From Bacillus haynesii (GTDB lineage: Bacteria > Bacillota > Bacilli > Bacillales > Bacillaceae), in assembly GCF_001969855.1 (NCBI RefSeq), contig NZ_MRBL01000001.1:186001-250000 (forward strand): a DNA stretch of 64,000 nt, written 5' to 3'. This document shows, one piece after another, positions 17,917 to 27,409 of the stretch; the stretch's first letter is position 1, and every line of letters begins with the position of its first letter. Position numbers and translations under genes: made by a program. The notes under the pieces were generated by a model. That model was not told the DNA's origin. It saw only the letters and a program-made list of their open reading frames with translations, and ran no database searches.

Positions 17917-18222
17917 TTAAGAGCCGGCAAGCTGTTCGGCGGATTTTAACACTTCTGCTCCATTACAAGTTCCGTAATGGACCGTATTGATGACATCGAC
18001 GGGTACACCTTTCGATTCTCCTAATTTTTTTAATTGCGGGAGCATGTAACGGACTTGCGGACCAAGAAGCAATACGTCGGCTTTATCGATATGATTCTGA
18101 ACCTCTCCTCCGGAAACGGCCCAGATTTTATAGTCTTTGCCTTGTTCCTCTGCGCTTTTTTCCATTTTCGTTACAAGCAGACTCGTTGACATTCCTGCGG
18201 CGCAAGCTAATAAGATATTCAT
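17917..18222 (-). CDS. licB: PTS lichenan/cellobiose-specific IIB component LicB
   Basis: A 101-residue IIB protein; Cys7 in [15 protein letters not shown] is the phosphorylated residue that donates phosphate to the sugar bound in LicC. First gene of the lic operon, with AAAGGGGGA before ATG 18222. A near-perfect cre site lies 60 nt upstream, and its activator gene licR is upstream in the same orientation. Confidence 0.94.
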   Translation of the reverse strand: MNILLACAAGMSTSLLVTKMEKSAEEQGKDYKIWAVSGGEVQNHIDKADVLLLGPQVRYMLPQLKKLGESKGVPVDVINTVHYGTCNGAEVLKSAEQLAGS

Positions 18223-18281
18223 GTTAAATAGTCCCCCTTTTACGTATCGTGTCTGATCTCTTTTACAGTTCCATCATATAA

Positions 18282-18295
18282 TGAAACCGTTTTCA
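18282..18295. promoter_or_regulatory. CcpA cre site in the licB promoter
   Basis: TGAAACCGTTTTCA matches every position of the TGWAANCGNTNWCA consensus. It lies just upstream of a TATATGAT-like -10 on the minus strand, so CcpA binding would block the licB promoter. Confidence 0.85.
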
Positions 18296-18348
18296 TATAC
18301 ACTTAATGATTTTCCTGAGCGAAGAGGAAAAAAGACAAGGGGACATCT

Positions 18349-20295
18349 TCATTTGGCATATCGATGAGCCGGCCCGCTTTTTTTGAAAACGGACATAAAC
18401 TCTCCGTACGTTTTGCATTTCAGGAGCTCCAGGACAACCGCCCTGTCATCTAAAACACGGCCCAAAAATTTGTACATCTCTTGCAAGTTTGCTGTATTGT
18501 CCTTCTCCACGCAAAGAAGGCAAATGAATTGAACCCTCTTATTCTCCCAGACTATCGGTTTTTGCAGCGTGCAAACCGCCCAAAAAGTCGAATCGGTTTT
18601 TGGTGTCATCGGATGGGGAATCGCAACCAGATTGCCGAAGCAAGTGGGCGCAACGGCCTCCCGTTCAAAGACCGAGGCTTCAAGCCCCGCGTCCGCAAGT
18701 CCTGATTGCGTCACTTTTCCGCACAGAAAGCGGAGGACATCCTCTCTCGAAGACAGACTTTCCTGCAAAAAGACAAGCTCTTTTTTCGTAAAAGTCGAAG
18801 CGATTCCGTCATCTTCGGCAAGCATTTGTTCTATTTTCGTTAAATCTCCCCCTCCCAGTATTGTGTTTACTTGAATTACCGGAATGGGAGACTCATCGGA
18901 CAGCGGTATGGTGCTGATAACAAAGTCGAGTGCATGGAGCGCCATTTGATTCAGCTTGTAGTAATCAACCGTTCCAAGGATCTCAAGCTTTGAACCGAAT
19001 GTTGCCCGCAGTCTGTCCTGAAGCAGCATGGCGCTTCCGGCTCCTGACGCACAGACAATCATACAGCGTTTTGAGGGTCTATTCATGTTTCGTCTTTCCA
19101 TAGCTGCGCCGATATGCAGGGCGAGATAGCCGACTTCGCTTTCCTGAATGGCAAATCCCGTCTCTTTTTTGATGACTTCACCGGCTTGAATTCCTGCTTC
19201 AAATGCGAGCGGATAATTGGCTTTAATTGCGTCCAGCATCGGATTTCTGATATTCATGCCGTATCTGCAGCGATTCAAAGCCGGTTTTAGGTGAAGCCCG
19301 AGACCGATTTTTAATTCTTTGTCATCCCCAATGCCGAGGGTGAATTTTTGATCGATGGTTTTCATGATCAATTGCGTCAGCCGGTCTGTCTCTTCATCCA
19401 TCATGTTTTCGATTGTACCGCTGCGAATGGAGGCCATAACCGTCCTTTTCGCGCCAAGCAAATGGATGGCGATGTAGGCCGTTTCTTGTTCCGGAAACGC
19501 CACTTGCAGCTTTTGTTCAAGAGTGCGGACAATCGCCCTCGCCACTTCATATTCTTTATGATTCATAATCTCCTTTACATCTTTGGAATAAAGAGAAACA
19601 TGTTTGCCGCCGCGGATGCGTTTGCATGCAATGGCGACGTGGATAAGAAGATTGTTTAGTCCGATATCTGAAAGAGAAATTTGATCTTCGCCTATTTTTT
19701 CTAAAATCGTCTGACGGATCATAGCAAGCTCTTCTTTTGGGAGAATGGATATCCGGGTGTTCATAATATCAATATCCGTTTCCCGCTTTGGAAAAAGGTG
19801 CTCTGCGATGCACGATCGCAGCTTCATCTCATCTCCCTTCAGTTTAAAGCCGTAATTCGGTTTGATCTTCAGTTCAATGTTGTAAGGTTTAAGCCTTTTC
19901 TTCACATCTCTCATATCGTTTTGGATCGTCGATTTGCTAATAAACATCTCATCGGCTAAATCTTCAAGTTTGACATACTCCTCAGTTAAGAGAAGCCTTT
20001 TTAATAAATAGATAATACGCTCATTTGGAAAAACGGGAGTAGAAAGTTCTTCATGAAAGGTGTGCTGCAGAAGCTGGCGAAAGAGGCGGTCATTCTGGAT
20101 GGAGAGCCGATAGCCTGCACCCCTGATCGATTGGACGGCAGCGCCGTTTTTGGAGAGAAGCCGGTCTAATTCTTTCACATCTGATCTGATCGTCCGAGAG
20201 GTCACATTTAGCTCATTGGCCAAATATGTGCTGGTTAACGGTAATTCTGCTCCTATCAATTCGCCGAGGATAAGCTTAAGCCGAGCATTGAGCAT
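18349..20295 (-). CDS. licR: LicR, PRD-type transcriptional activator of licBCAH
   Basis: A 648-residue multidomain PTS-controlled activator. In order: N-terminal helix-turn-helix domains (about 1-170), two PRD modules carrying regulatory histidines (about 175-390), an EIIB-like domain with CASGAGSAMLLQDRL (about 400), and a C-terminal EIIA-like domain with the histidine of IPHPMTP. Phosphorylation by HPr and LicB tunes its activity on licBCAH. An in-frame ATG at 20346 exists, but GGGAGGG is correctly spaced for ATG 20295 (MLNARLKLIL), giving the usual family length. Confidence 0.93.
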   Translation of the reverse strand: MLNARLKLILGELIGAELPLTSTYLANELNVTSRTIRSDVKELDRLLSKNGAAVQSIRGAGYRLSIQNDRLFRQLLQHTFHEELSTPVFPNERIIYLLKRLLLTEEYVKLEDLADEMFISKSTIQNDMRDVKKRLKPYNIELKIKPNYGFKLKGDEMKLRSCIAEHLFPKRETDIDIMNTRISILPKEELAMIRQTILEKIGEDQISLSDIGLNNLLIHVAIACKRIRGGKHVSLYSKDVKEIMNHKEYEVARAIVRTLEQKLQVAFPEQETAYIAIHLLGAKRTVMASIRSGTIENMMDEETDRLTQLIMKTIDQKFTLGIGDDKELKIGLGLHLKPALNRCRYGMNIRNPMLDAIKANYPLAFEAGIQAGEVIKKETGFAIQESEVGYLALHIGAAMERRNMNRPSKRCMIVCASGAGSAMLLQDRLRATFGSKLEILGTVDYYKLNQMALHALDFVISTIPLSDESPIPVIQVNTILGGGDLTKIEQMLAEDDGIASTFTKKELVFLQESLSSREDVLRFLCGKVTQSGLADAGLEASVFEREAVAPTCFGNLVAIPHPMTPKTDSTFWAVCTLQKPIVWENKRVQFICLLCVEKDNTANLQEMYKFLGRVLDDRAVVLELLKCKTYGEFMSVFKKSGPAHRYAK

Positions 20296-20442
20296 AGAAA
20301 AAGACCCTCCCACTAAGATACTTGAACCGAGAACAAACCTATACACTCAGGTATATTCATTCTTTTTGTGAAATTTGTCTCATAGTTAAGTAAATTCTAT
20401 TATGGTTGCGCTTTCAAGTCAATTTGGCCTTTCTCCAAGAAA

Positions 20443-20463
20443 AAAGCCGGTTTAACCGGCTTT
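20443..20463 (-). terminator. Terminator overlapping the end of the small peptide gene
   Basis: AAAGCCGGTT pairs with AACCGGCTTT with almost no loop; on the minus strand it runs into TTTTTTC. The stop codon of the 35-residue gene lies inside it. Confidence 0.8.
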
Positions 20464-20559
20464 CAGATTCTTTTTCTCTCTTCGGTTTTTAATGATTTTC
20501 CATGCGATCGGATAGATGACAGGCGCCCATTTGACGGCGCTTTTAATCATTTTTTTCAT
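20452..20559 (-). CDS. 35-residue basic amphipathic peptide, unknown
   Basis: A short frame, MKKMIKSAVKWAPVIYPIAW then KIIKNRREKKNLKAG, with a strong CAGGAGGGAG ribosome site 8-10 nt upstream and its own terminator, so it looks like a genuine monocistronic gene. It carries about eleven Lys/Arg against one Glu. A hydrophobic centre (WAPVIYPIAW) sits between two basic ends, a shape shared by membrane-binding and some nucleic-acid-binding peptides. I do not recognise a family. Neighbours (licR, yxlJ) give no functional clue. Confidence 0.65.
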   Translation of the reverse strand: MKKMIKSAVKWAPVIYPIAWKIIKNRREKKNLKAG

Positions 20560-20620
20560 GGCTTGGCTCCCTCCTGTTTTTTTACTGTTTTCCCTGATGA
20601 ACGGGAGCCAAACCTTTTAA

Positions 20621-21211
20621 CTATCTTGAGACATAGCGGTTCCCTTTTATCCAGAATCGCCAAGGGTATTCCCTCGCTTCACCTGAGTTGTCAATGCCTA
20701 TTCGCGGACCGCTCAAAATGTCCTGGGGTTCATATCCTTTTGCAATATAAAGCGGCGGCGCCGTCAGCGTCCTGCCGTAATCGTTCATTGTGATGGAAAG
20801 CGCCTTTGTCAGCTTTCCCGGTCCGTTCGTCCAATCGCGCGGTTTCTTTCCGATCCTTCGCTTCTCCATCAGCGCGAGGCCTTCATGGGGTTCAAGCGCT
20901 CTGATCAGCACGGCCTCAGGTTCATCGGCTTCTCCGCTTACAACATTGATGAGTGTGTGGGTATGCATGGTATACGTATAGACCACGCCGGCTTCATGAT
21001 ACATAATTTCCGTACGTTTCGTCCGGCGGTTGCCGTAGCTGTGCGCCGCTCTGTCCCCAGGCCCTTTATAAGCCTCTGTCTCCACAATATATCCTGAAGC
21101 AAGCCCTTCTTCCGTTTCTTTGACGAGAAGACAGCCTAACAGAGATTGGGCGAGTTCAATTGTTGGTTTGTTGTAAAATTCGAGCGGGAGGGGTTCGTGA
21201 GCTTGATTCAT
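20621..21211 (-). CDS. yxlJ: 3-methyladenine DNA glycosylase (AAG/MPG family) YxlJ
   Basis: A 196-residue base-excision repair enzyme of the mammalian-type AAG family that removes alkylated purines such as 3-methyladenine and hypoxanthine. Family marks: ELAQSLLGCLLV, IVETEAYKGPGDRAAHSYGNRRTKRTEIMY, the VYTYTMHTHTLINVV strand and the NGPGKLTKAL loop. Glu in VETEAY is the catalytic base. AAGGAGG precedes ATG 21211. It is a single-gene unit. Confidence 0.93.
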   Translation of the reverse strand: MNQAHEPLPLEFYNKPTIELAQSLLGCLLVKETEEGLASGYIVETEAYKGPGDRAAHSYGNRRTKRTEIMYHEAGVVYTYTMHTHTLINVVSGEADEPEAVLIRALEPHEGLALMEKRRIGKKPRDWTNGPGKLTKALSITMNDYGRTLTAPPLYIAKGYEPQDILSGPRIGIDNSGEAREYPWRFWIKGNRYVSR

Positions 21212-21357
21212 TTTTGAATGGCCTCCTTTTTGCTAAAAGGCGAATTTGTCGATTGTGATATATTTTACCATTTTAAAAAGACTGAATGCCAGAAAATGAA
21301 TGCGCCTTGATGGAGATGATGATTTGTATTTATATTTTTGGTCTTCCATGGATGACA

Positions 21358-21389
21358 TTGACATATCTGTATTATTGTATACAATAATA
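21358..21389 (+). promoter_or_regulatory. Promoter and GntR-type operator of the gntR-prpCDB operon
   Basis: -35 TTGACA (21358-21363), 16-nt spacer, -10 TACAAT (21380-21385). A perfect 20-bp palindrome centred on TTGTATACAA (21370-21389) covers the -10. This is the form of operator used by GntR/FCD regulators and suggests autorepression. Confidence 0.75.
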
Positions 21390-21425
21390 ATTATATTCTG
21401 AAAAAAGGAGGCGAAAGCTTTTTTC

Positions 21426-22097
21426 ATGCACTCTTCAAATCCAGTCAAAAGACAGTCTGCAAGTGATTACGCTTACAACGAATTAAGAACGAAAATTATC
21501 GAACTTGAATACCCTCCCTCTGAACAGCTTGCTGAAGACAGTCTTGCAAAGGGTTTAAACATTAGCCGAACTCCTCTTCGCCAGGCTCTTTACCGGCTGG
21601 AGCTTGAAGGATTGGTCAGTAAACAGCCGAACGGCCGGCTTCGCGTATGCCCGATTTCGCTCGCTGAAGCGAAAGAGGTTTTTAAGGTTCGCGAAGCGCT
21701 TGAAGGACTACTCACTGCCGAAGCCGCACAGCTGGTGACGCCGGAGAGCCTTCATCTGCTTGAAGACCGCATCGAACTGATGAAGCTGGCTGCCGTAAAG
21801 GGCCGCAAAACAGATACGGTCAAATACGGATCAGAATTTCATTCCATCTTGCATGCCATCAGCACAAATGCAACCGCAAAACGGTTTCTGGATCAGCTTG
21901 AAAGCAGGATTGAACGGTACCGCAGAATCAGCGGATACAAAAACCCTGATTACAAACCGTCTGTATCTTTCAATGAACACTTGGACATTTTTAATGCCGT
22001 CAAAGAAAAAAACAGCGTTTTGGCAGAAGCCGCCATGCGTTCCCACATTAAACGAAGCTTACGTTCCATTGAAGAAACGCTGGAACGTTCATACTAA
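21426..22097 (+). CDS. GntR-family (FCD) regulator of the propionate genes
   Basis: A 223-residue regulator: N-terminal winged helix (about 12-80, DYAYNELRTKIIELEYPPSEQL and LNISRTPLRQALYRLELEGLV), then an all-helical FCD ligand domain (about 85-220). It probably senses a 2-methylcitrate-cycle intermediate and controls the three downstream genes; this is inference from position and the operator. AAGGAGG is rather far (about 14 nt) from ATG 21426, but no better start is seen. Confidence 0.88.
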   Translation: MHSSNPVKRQSASDYAYNELRTKIIELEYPPSEQLAEDSLAKGLNISRTPLRQALYRLELEGLVSKQPNGRLRVCPISLAEAKEVFKVREALEGLLTAEAAQLVTPESLHLLEDRIELMKLAAVKGRKTDTVKYGSEFHSILHAISTNATAKRFLDQLESRIERYRRISGYKNPDYKPSVSFNEHLDIFNAVKEKNSVLAEAAMRSHIKRSLRSIEETLERSY

Positions 22098-22172
22098 TCC
22101 GCCGAACAGCCAATGCCATTCTCACAGCACGTTTTTGACACAAAAGTTAAAAAACGAATAAGAGGTGGAAAA

Positions 22173-23288
22173 ATGGGCAAACAAGGTGTATTTAAACCGG
22201 GATTAGAAGGCGTTATCGCTGGGGAAACGAACATTTCTTTCTTAGATACGGAAGCGGAACAAATCGTCATTAAAGGCTATGATTTAATCGAACTTGCAGA
22301 ACAAAAAACATATCTTGACCTCGTCTACCTCCTCCTTCAAGATAAGCTGCCTGATCCAATGGAATTGAAAGGGATTGAAAGCGCTTTAAAAAATGCGTAT
22401 GAACTGCCCGGCGGAATCTATACCATTCTGAAGTCGCTTCCGAATAATACCCATCCGATGGATGCGCTCCGAACCGGGATTTCCGCTTTGGCAGGATATG
22501 ATCCTGAATTGAATGACAGATCTCAAGCAGCAAACAGAAGCAAAGCGCTGCGCTTGATCGCTCAGGTTCCGAATATTACCGCCAACAGCTACCGCATCCT
22601 TCACCAGAAAAACGTCATCACACCTGATAAACAGCTTTCATTCAGCCAGAACTTTTTATATATGCTGACGGAAAAAGAACCGACTCCCCAAGAAACAGCC
22701 GTCTTTGATCAGACATTAATGCTGTACAGCGAGCACGAAATGCCGAACTCCACATTTGCCGCAAGAGTCATCGCCTCGACAAACACAGACATATACGGTG
22801 CTTTCACAGGCGCTGCAGCATCGCTTAAAGGACATTTGCACGGCGGTGCGAATGAAGCGGTGATGTACATGTTGCTCGAAGGAGAAACAAAATCGGGCTT
22901 CTGCAAGCTGATTGAGCATAAGTTAAGCAGAAAAGAAAAAATCATGGGCTTTGGGCACCGCGTCTATATGAGAAAAATGGACCCGCGCGCAGCCTTGCTG
23001 AAAAAAGCGCTCTATTCGCTTTCTCATAAAACCGGCAGACAGGATTTATATGAGATGTGCGATGCCGGCGAAAAGCTGATGCGCGAAGAAAAAGGCCTTT
23101 ATCCGAACCTCGACTACTATGCGGCTCCGGTCTATTACCTGCTCGGCATACCGATCGATCTCTATACTCCGATTTTCTTCGCGGCACGGTCGGTCGGTCT
23201 AAGCGCGCATGTCATTGAACAGCACGAAGATAACAGGCTGTTCCGCCCGAGAGTTCACTATACCGGACCGCGTCATCTTCATCCATAG
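22173..23288 (+). CDS. prpC: 2-methylcitrate synthase / citrate synthase PrpC (MmgD-like)
   Basis: A 371-residue citrate-synthase-fold enzyme, in this context condensing propionyl-CoA with oxaloacetate to 2-methylcitrate. The catalytic motifs [11 protein letters not shown] and [15 protein letters not shown] are present. The frame is open upstream to 22113, but AGAGGTGG is placed for ATG 22173 ([13 protein letters not shown]). Followed directly by prpD and prpB. Confidence 0.92.
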   Translation: MGKQGVFKPGLEGVIAGETNISFLDTEAEQIVIKGYDLIELAEQKTYLDLVYLLLQDKLPDPMELKGIESALKNAYELPGGIYTILKSLPNNTHPMDALRTGISALAGYDPELNDRSQAANRSKALRLIAQVPNITANSYRILHQKNVITPDKQLSFSQNFLYMLTEKEPTPQETAVFDQTLMLYSEHEMPNSTFAARVIASTNTDIYGAFTGAAASLKGHLHGGANEAVMYMLLEGETKSGFCKLIEHKLSRKEKIMGFGHRVYMRKMDPRAALLKKALYSLSHKTGRQDLYEMCDAGEKLMREEKGLYPNLDYYAAPVYYLLGIPIDLYTPIFFAARSVGLSAHVIEQHEDNRLFRPRVHYTGPRHLHP

Positions 23289-23323
23289 ATCGCTTTGATT
23301 CAGAAAGAAGGGAGATAGATATT

Positions 23324-24763
23324 ATGAAAACAGAAAGTCAAACGCTCCAAAATTGCGATCAATTGCTGGAAAAAATCGCCGACTATACGGTAAATGCCAA
23401 GATTTCAAGTGAAGAAGCAATTGAAACCGCCCGTTACGTCTTAATGGATACACTGGGCTGCGGCATTTTGGCGCTCAAATATCCGGAATGCGCCAAACAT
23501 CTCGGCCCGATTGCCCCGGGTACGGTCGTCCCGAACGGCACCCGCGTCCCTGGAACGCAATTTGAGCTCGATCCTGTTCACGGAGCCTTCAATATCGGCT
23601 GCATGATCCGCTGGCTCGATTATAATGACACATGGCTGGCGGCCGAATGGGGCCACCCGTCAGATAACCTTGGAGCGATTTTAGCCTGCGCCGACTATGT
23701 CAGCAGGCAGCGGCTCGCGGCGGGCAAGGAACCGCTCACGATTAACGATGTCTTAACGGCCATTGTTAAGGCTCATGAAATCCAAGGCGTCCTTGCTCTC
23801 GAAAACAGCTTAAACAGAAACGGGCTTGACCATGTGCTATTCGTAAAAGTCGCCTCCACTGCTGTGGCATGCTCACTATTGGGGGGCACAAAACAGGATG
23901 TAGTCAACGCCGTCTCCCAAGCCTGGGTCGATAATTCAAGCCTGCGAACGTACCGCCACGCCCCAAATACCGGTTCGCGAAAGTCTTGGGCAGCAGGTGA
24001 TGCGACCAGCCGCGGTGTGCGGCTCGCGATGATGACCTTGAAAGGCGAAATGGGATATAAAACCGCTTTGTCCGCTCCAATGTGGGGTTTTCAGGATGTC
24101 TTATTCGGCGGAAAAGAATTGACGCTCGCCAGACCGCTCGACTCTTATGTCATCGAAAATGTCCTTTTTAAAATTTCGTATCCGGCTGAATTCCACGCCC
24201 AAACGGCTGCTGAAGCCGCGATCAGGCTTCACAATGAAGTGAAAGACAGACTTGATGACATCGACCAAATCGTGATCACGACGCACGAATCGGCCATCCG
24301 GATTATCGACAAAACGGGAGAATTACACAATCCGGCTGACCGTGATCACTGCCTTCAGTATATAACAGCGATCGGATTAATCTACGGCGACATTACCGCT
24401 GACCATTATGAAGATGAAACCGCGCAAAATCCGGAGATCGACAGGCTGCGCGAAAAAATGACGACAGTCGAAAACAAACAGTATTCTACCGATTATCTCG
24501 ACCCGGAAAAACGCTCGATCGCCAACGCTGTTCAAGTGTTTTATAAAGACGGCACACATTCGGAAAAAATCGCGGTCGAATACCCGATTGGTCATCGGCG
24601 CCGCCGCCATGAGGGCATCCCGCTCTTAAAAGAAAAATTGATCAATAATTTAAAAACGCGCTTTCCGGCGGGGCAAGCGGAACGAATCAACGCCCTGCTC
24701 AATGATCCTCACAGATTAAGCGGTACACCTGTGCCGGACTTTATGGAATTGTTTGTGATTTAG
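23324..24763 (+). CDS. prpD: 2-methylcitrate dehydratase PrpD (MmgE-like)
   Basis: A 479-residue MmgE/PrpD family protein that dehydrates 2-methylcitrate to 2-methyl-cis-aconitate. Conserved blocks are visible: [38 protein letters not shown] and [35 protein letters not shown] lies upstream of ATG 23324. Usual length, no disruption. It stands 12 nt before prpB. Confidence 0.94.
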   Translation: MKTESQTLQNCDQLLEKIADYTVNAKISSEEAIETARYVLMDTLGCGILALKYPECAKHLGPIAPGTVVPNGTRVPGTQFELDPVHGAFNIGCMIRWLDYNDTWLAAEWGHPSDNLGAILACADYVSRQRLAAGKEPLTINDVLTAIVKAHEIQGVLALENSLNRNGLDHVLFVKVASTAVACSLLGGTKQDVVNAVSQAWVDNSSLRTYRHAPNTGSRKSWAAGDATSRGVRLAMMTLKGEMGYKTALSAPMWGFQDVLFGGKELTLARPLDSYVIENVLFKISYPAEFHAQTAAEAAIRLHNEVKDRLDDIDQIVITTHESAIRIIDKTGELHNPADRDHCLQYITAIGLIYGDITADHYEDETAQNPEIDRLREKMTTVENKQYSTDYLDPEKRSIANAVQVFYKDGTHSEKIAVEYPIGHRRRRHEGIPLLKEKLINNLKTRFPAGQAERINALLNDPHRLSGTPVPDFMELFVI

Positions 24764-24775
24764 GAGGTTTTGAAT

Positions 24776-25693
24776 ATGTGGATTGTCTCGAAACAATCAA
24801 CTCAGGAAGAGCTGGCCAATGCATTCAGAAAGCTGATGAAAGCGTCTGATATTTTGAAAATACCCGGTGTTCATGACGGGATGGCAGCCATTACCGCAAA
24901 AAACATCGGCTTCAAAGCGCTCTATCTCTCAGGGGCCGCCTACACGGCAAGCCGTGGCCTCCCTGACCTCGGAATGATACACTCCCAGGAAATCGCTGAA
25001 AAAGCAAGCGAACTTGTGAGAGCCGCAAATCTTCCGCTTTTGGTCGATATCGACACCGGCTACGGCGGTGTCCTAAATGCGGCGCGCACGGCGGCCGAAA
25101 TGGCTGAGAGCAGGGTCGCAGCCGTTCAAATCGAAGATCAGCAGCTGCCTAAAAAATGCGGACATTTAAACGGAAAAACGCTTGTACCGGCAGAAGACAT
25201 GATCGCAAAAATTAGAGCGATAAAAGAAACCGCCCCTTCGCTCGTCATCGTGGCACGCACGGATGCAAAAGCAGCGGAAGGGATGGAAGCCGCCGTCAGA
25301 CGCGCCAATTTATACGCCGAAGCGGGAGCCGATGCCATCTTTCCGGAAGCATTAACAAGCGCGGCTGAGTTTCAGGAAATGGCTTCTTCCATTAAAGCGC
25401 CGCTCCTGGCCAATATGACCGAATTCGGAAAAACGCCTTATTATACGGCTGACGAATTCCAAATGCTCGGCTGCAGCATGGTTATTTACCCGGTGACTTC
25501 CCTGCGCGCTGCCGCGAAAGCTTATGAGCGGGTCTTCGCGGAGATTTTTGAAAAAGGCACGCAAAAGGATGTGCTCGATGACATGCAGACGCGCGAAGAA
25601 TTATATGATGCGATTCATTACTACGACTATGAAAAACTGGACGAAAATATCGCCAAAACGGTGCTTCCCGAAATCGGAAAAGATCACCGTTGA
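24776..25693 (+). CDS. prpB: Methylisocitrate lyase PrpB (MmgF/YqiQ-like)
   Basis: A 305-residue member of the isocitrate lyase / PEP mutase superfamily, cleaving 2-methylisocitrate into pyruvate and succinate. The signature KKCGHLNGKTLVPAEDM near residues 120-136 includes the catalytic Cys; DIDTGYGG provides a metal ligand. A TTG at 24770 is also in frame, but AGGAGG (24762-24767) is correctly spaced for ATG 24776. It completes propionyl-CoA oxidation with prpC and prpD. Confidence 0.94.
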   Translation: MWIVSKQSTQEELANAFRKLMKASDILKIPGVHDGMAAITAKNIGFKALYLSGAAYTASRGLPDLGMIHSQEIAEKASELVRAANLPLLVDIDTGYGGVLNAARTAAEMAESRVAAVQIEDQQLPKKCGHLNGKTLVPAEDMIAKIRAIKETAPSLVIVARTDAKAAEGMEAAVRRANLYAEAGADAIFPEALTSAAEFQEMASSIKAPLLANMTEFGKTPYYTADEFQMLGCSMVIYPVTSLRAAAKAYERVFAEIFEKGTQKDVLDDMQTREELYDAIHYYDYEKLDENIAKTVLPEIGKDHR

Positions 25694-25703
25694 TACGAGA
25701 AAC

Positions 25704-25732
25704 AAGGCTGCCGAATGGTCGGCAGCCTTATC
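25704..25732. terminator. Terminator between prpB and chrA
   Basis: 11-bp perfect stem AAGGCTGCCGA (25704-25714) / TCGGCAGCCTT (25719-25729) with a 4-nt loop, between convergent genes. T-tails are short on both sides. Confidence 0.75.
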
Positions 25733-25749
25733 CATTTATCCTTATCCAT

Positions 25750-26943
25750 TTACAGCAGCTGCATCAACGCACCGCCGGCAGCACCAGCTGCAACGATGAT
25801 CCACGGCGGGAGCTTCCAGTAGACAAGCAGGCTGAACAAAACCGCAGCGAATGCAAAATCGATCGGCGCCAATATCGAGCTCGTCCAGATCGGATGATAA
25901 AACGCGGAAATCAATATTCCCACAACGGCTGCATTCACTCCCATTAAAGCGCCCTTTACTTTAGGATTGCGGCGCAGCGTATCCCAGAAGGGCAGCGTCC
26001 CCAGAATCAGCAGGAACGCCGGCAGAAAAATCGCCGCTGTGGCGAGCAATCCGCCTTGCCAGCCGCTGATCACCGCACCAAGATATGCAGCGAATGTAAA
26101 CAAAGGCCCCGGAACAGCTTGGGCGGCTCCATACCCGGCCAAAAATGCCTCTTCGCTTAACCATCCCGTCGGTACAAATTCCCGTTCTAATAACGGCAGC
26201 ACCACATGCCCTCCTCCGAAGACCAAAGAACCCGACCTGTAAAAGCTGTCAAACATAGCAATCCAGCCGGACGATGTCATTTCCCTGAGCACCGGCAGCA
26301 GAATGAGAAGTCCGAAAAACAAGCTGAGACATACCGCCGCAAACCGGCGCGACACAGGAAACTGCATGACGGAATCATCCGTTTCAACTTGCTCTTTATA
26401 GATAAGATATCCGGCGAAAGCGGCGAGCAGGATGACTCCGACCTGTGTAAAAGCTGTCTGCCAGAGAAGAGTGGCGACTAGAGCAAACAGAGCGATCGCC
26501 TTGCGTCTTTTATCAGGTGTGAGCTTTTGTGCCATCCCCATAATGGCATGGGCGACTACGGCGACGGCTACGATTTTCAACCCATGAATCCAGCCGGCTG
26601 TCCCGATATCGAAGCCTTGCAGAATCATGGCAAATAATACGAGTGCTATGACAGATGGGAGAGTAAACCCGATGAACGCTAAGATTCCGCCGAGGACGCC
26701 GGCTCGCATGACGCCGATTCCGATCCCCACCTGGCTGCTGGCAGGGCCGGGCAGGAACTGGCATAAAGCGACCAGATCGGCATAGTTTTTTTCGTCCATC
26801 CATTTTCTTTTCCGGACATATTCGGCATGAAAATATCCCAAATGGGCGATTGGACCTCCGAATGATGTCAATCCAAGCCTGGTTGAAACGAATAGAATTT
26901 CAAGCAGCGACTTTAAGCTTCTGTCCGCTCTATGCTTTGTCAT
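25750..26943 (-). CDS. chrA: Chromate transporter ChrA (long, two-domain form)
   Basis: A 397-residue CHR-family membrane protein with two tandem homologous halves, about ten membrane segments in all; it exports chromate taken up through sulfate systems. Family signatures occur in both halves: SFGGPIAHLGYFHAEYV, CQFLPGPASSQVGIGIG and VFGGGHVVLPLLEREFV, AVPGPLFTFAAYLGA. The second ATG (26943) is better spaced from GAGGAG than the first (26946). It forms an operon with the PadR regulator 12 nt upstream. Confidence 0.92.
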   Translation of the reverse strand: MTKHRADRSLKSLLEILFVSTRLGLTSFGGPIAHLGYFHAEYVRKRKWMDEKNYADLVALCQFLPGPASSQVGIGIGVMRAGVLGGILAFIGFTLPSVIALVLFAMILQGFDIGTAGWIHGLKIVAVAVVAHAIMGMAQKLTPDKRRKAIALFALVATLLWQTAFTQVGVILLAAFAGYLIYKEQVETDDSVMQFPVSRRFAAVCLSLFFGLLILLPVLREMTSSGWIAMFDSFYRSGSLVFGGGHVVLPLLEREFVPTGWLSEEAFLAGYGAAQAVPGPLFTFAAYLGAVISGWQGGLLATAAIFLPAFLLILGTLPFWDTLRRNPKVKGALMGVNAAVVGILISAFYHPIWTSSILAPIDFAFAAVLFSLLVYWKLPPWIIVAAGAAGGALMQLL

Positions 26944-26955
26944 CATTCCACTCCT

Positions 26956-27264
26956 CTATTCTTTAATTTCTTTAAACAGTTCATATGCTTTCAATCTGGC
27001 TTCCTTCAGTACGCTTGCTCCTTTTTCCGTGGTTGAGTAGTATTTTCTGATTTTCCCATCCACATTCAGTTCTTCTTTTCGAAGAAGCCCGTCAGCTTCC
27101 ATAGAATGAAGGATTGGATACAGCGTTCCCGCACTGATGTTATATCCGTGCTCTTTCAATTCCTCAAGCATCCACAATCCGAAAATCGGGTGTTCGCTGG
27201 CGTGGTGCAGAATATGAATTTGAATAAATCCTAGAAATAGCTTTCGCAATACCTTATCTTCCAA
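26956..27264 (-). CDS. PadR-family regulator next to chrA
   Basis: A 102-residue winged-helix regulator of the PadR family: LGFIQIHILHHASEHPIFGLWMLEEL, then HGYNISAGTLYPILHSMEADGLLRKEE and a short C-terminal helix for dimerisation. The frame is open far upstream, but a TTG at 27264 with AAGGGGGTG before it gives the standard PadR length (MEDKVLRKLFLGF). It likely represses chrA and itself through the inverted repeat just upstream, as PadR-type ChrS proteins do. Confidence 0.85.
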   Translation of the reverse strand: MEDKVLRKLFLGFIQIHILHHASEHPIFGLWMLEELKEHGYNISAGTLYPILHSMEADGLLRKEELNVDGKIRKYYSTTEKGASVLKEARLKAYELFKEIKE

Positions 27265-27290
27265 TACCGCACCCCCTTTAACGAAACTCA

Positions 27291-27309
27291 ATATCGAAAT
27301 CCGATATCG
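27291..27309. promoter_or_regulatory. Candidate PadR operator
   Basis: ATATCG (27291-27296), 5-nt spacer, CGATAT (27302-27307), overlapping a second short palindrome CGATATCG. It lies 27-45 nt before the regulator start. Confidence 0.55.
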
Positions 27310-27409
27310 ATAGTTTATAACGAAAGTGTAGCATCGGTGCTCTCTCTTTTCAAGATCTTTTGCCCTTAAAAAAACAAGCCCAAACATGGGCTTGCCTGTT
27401 TCAAATCAT

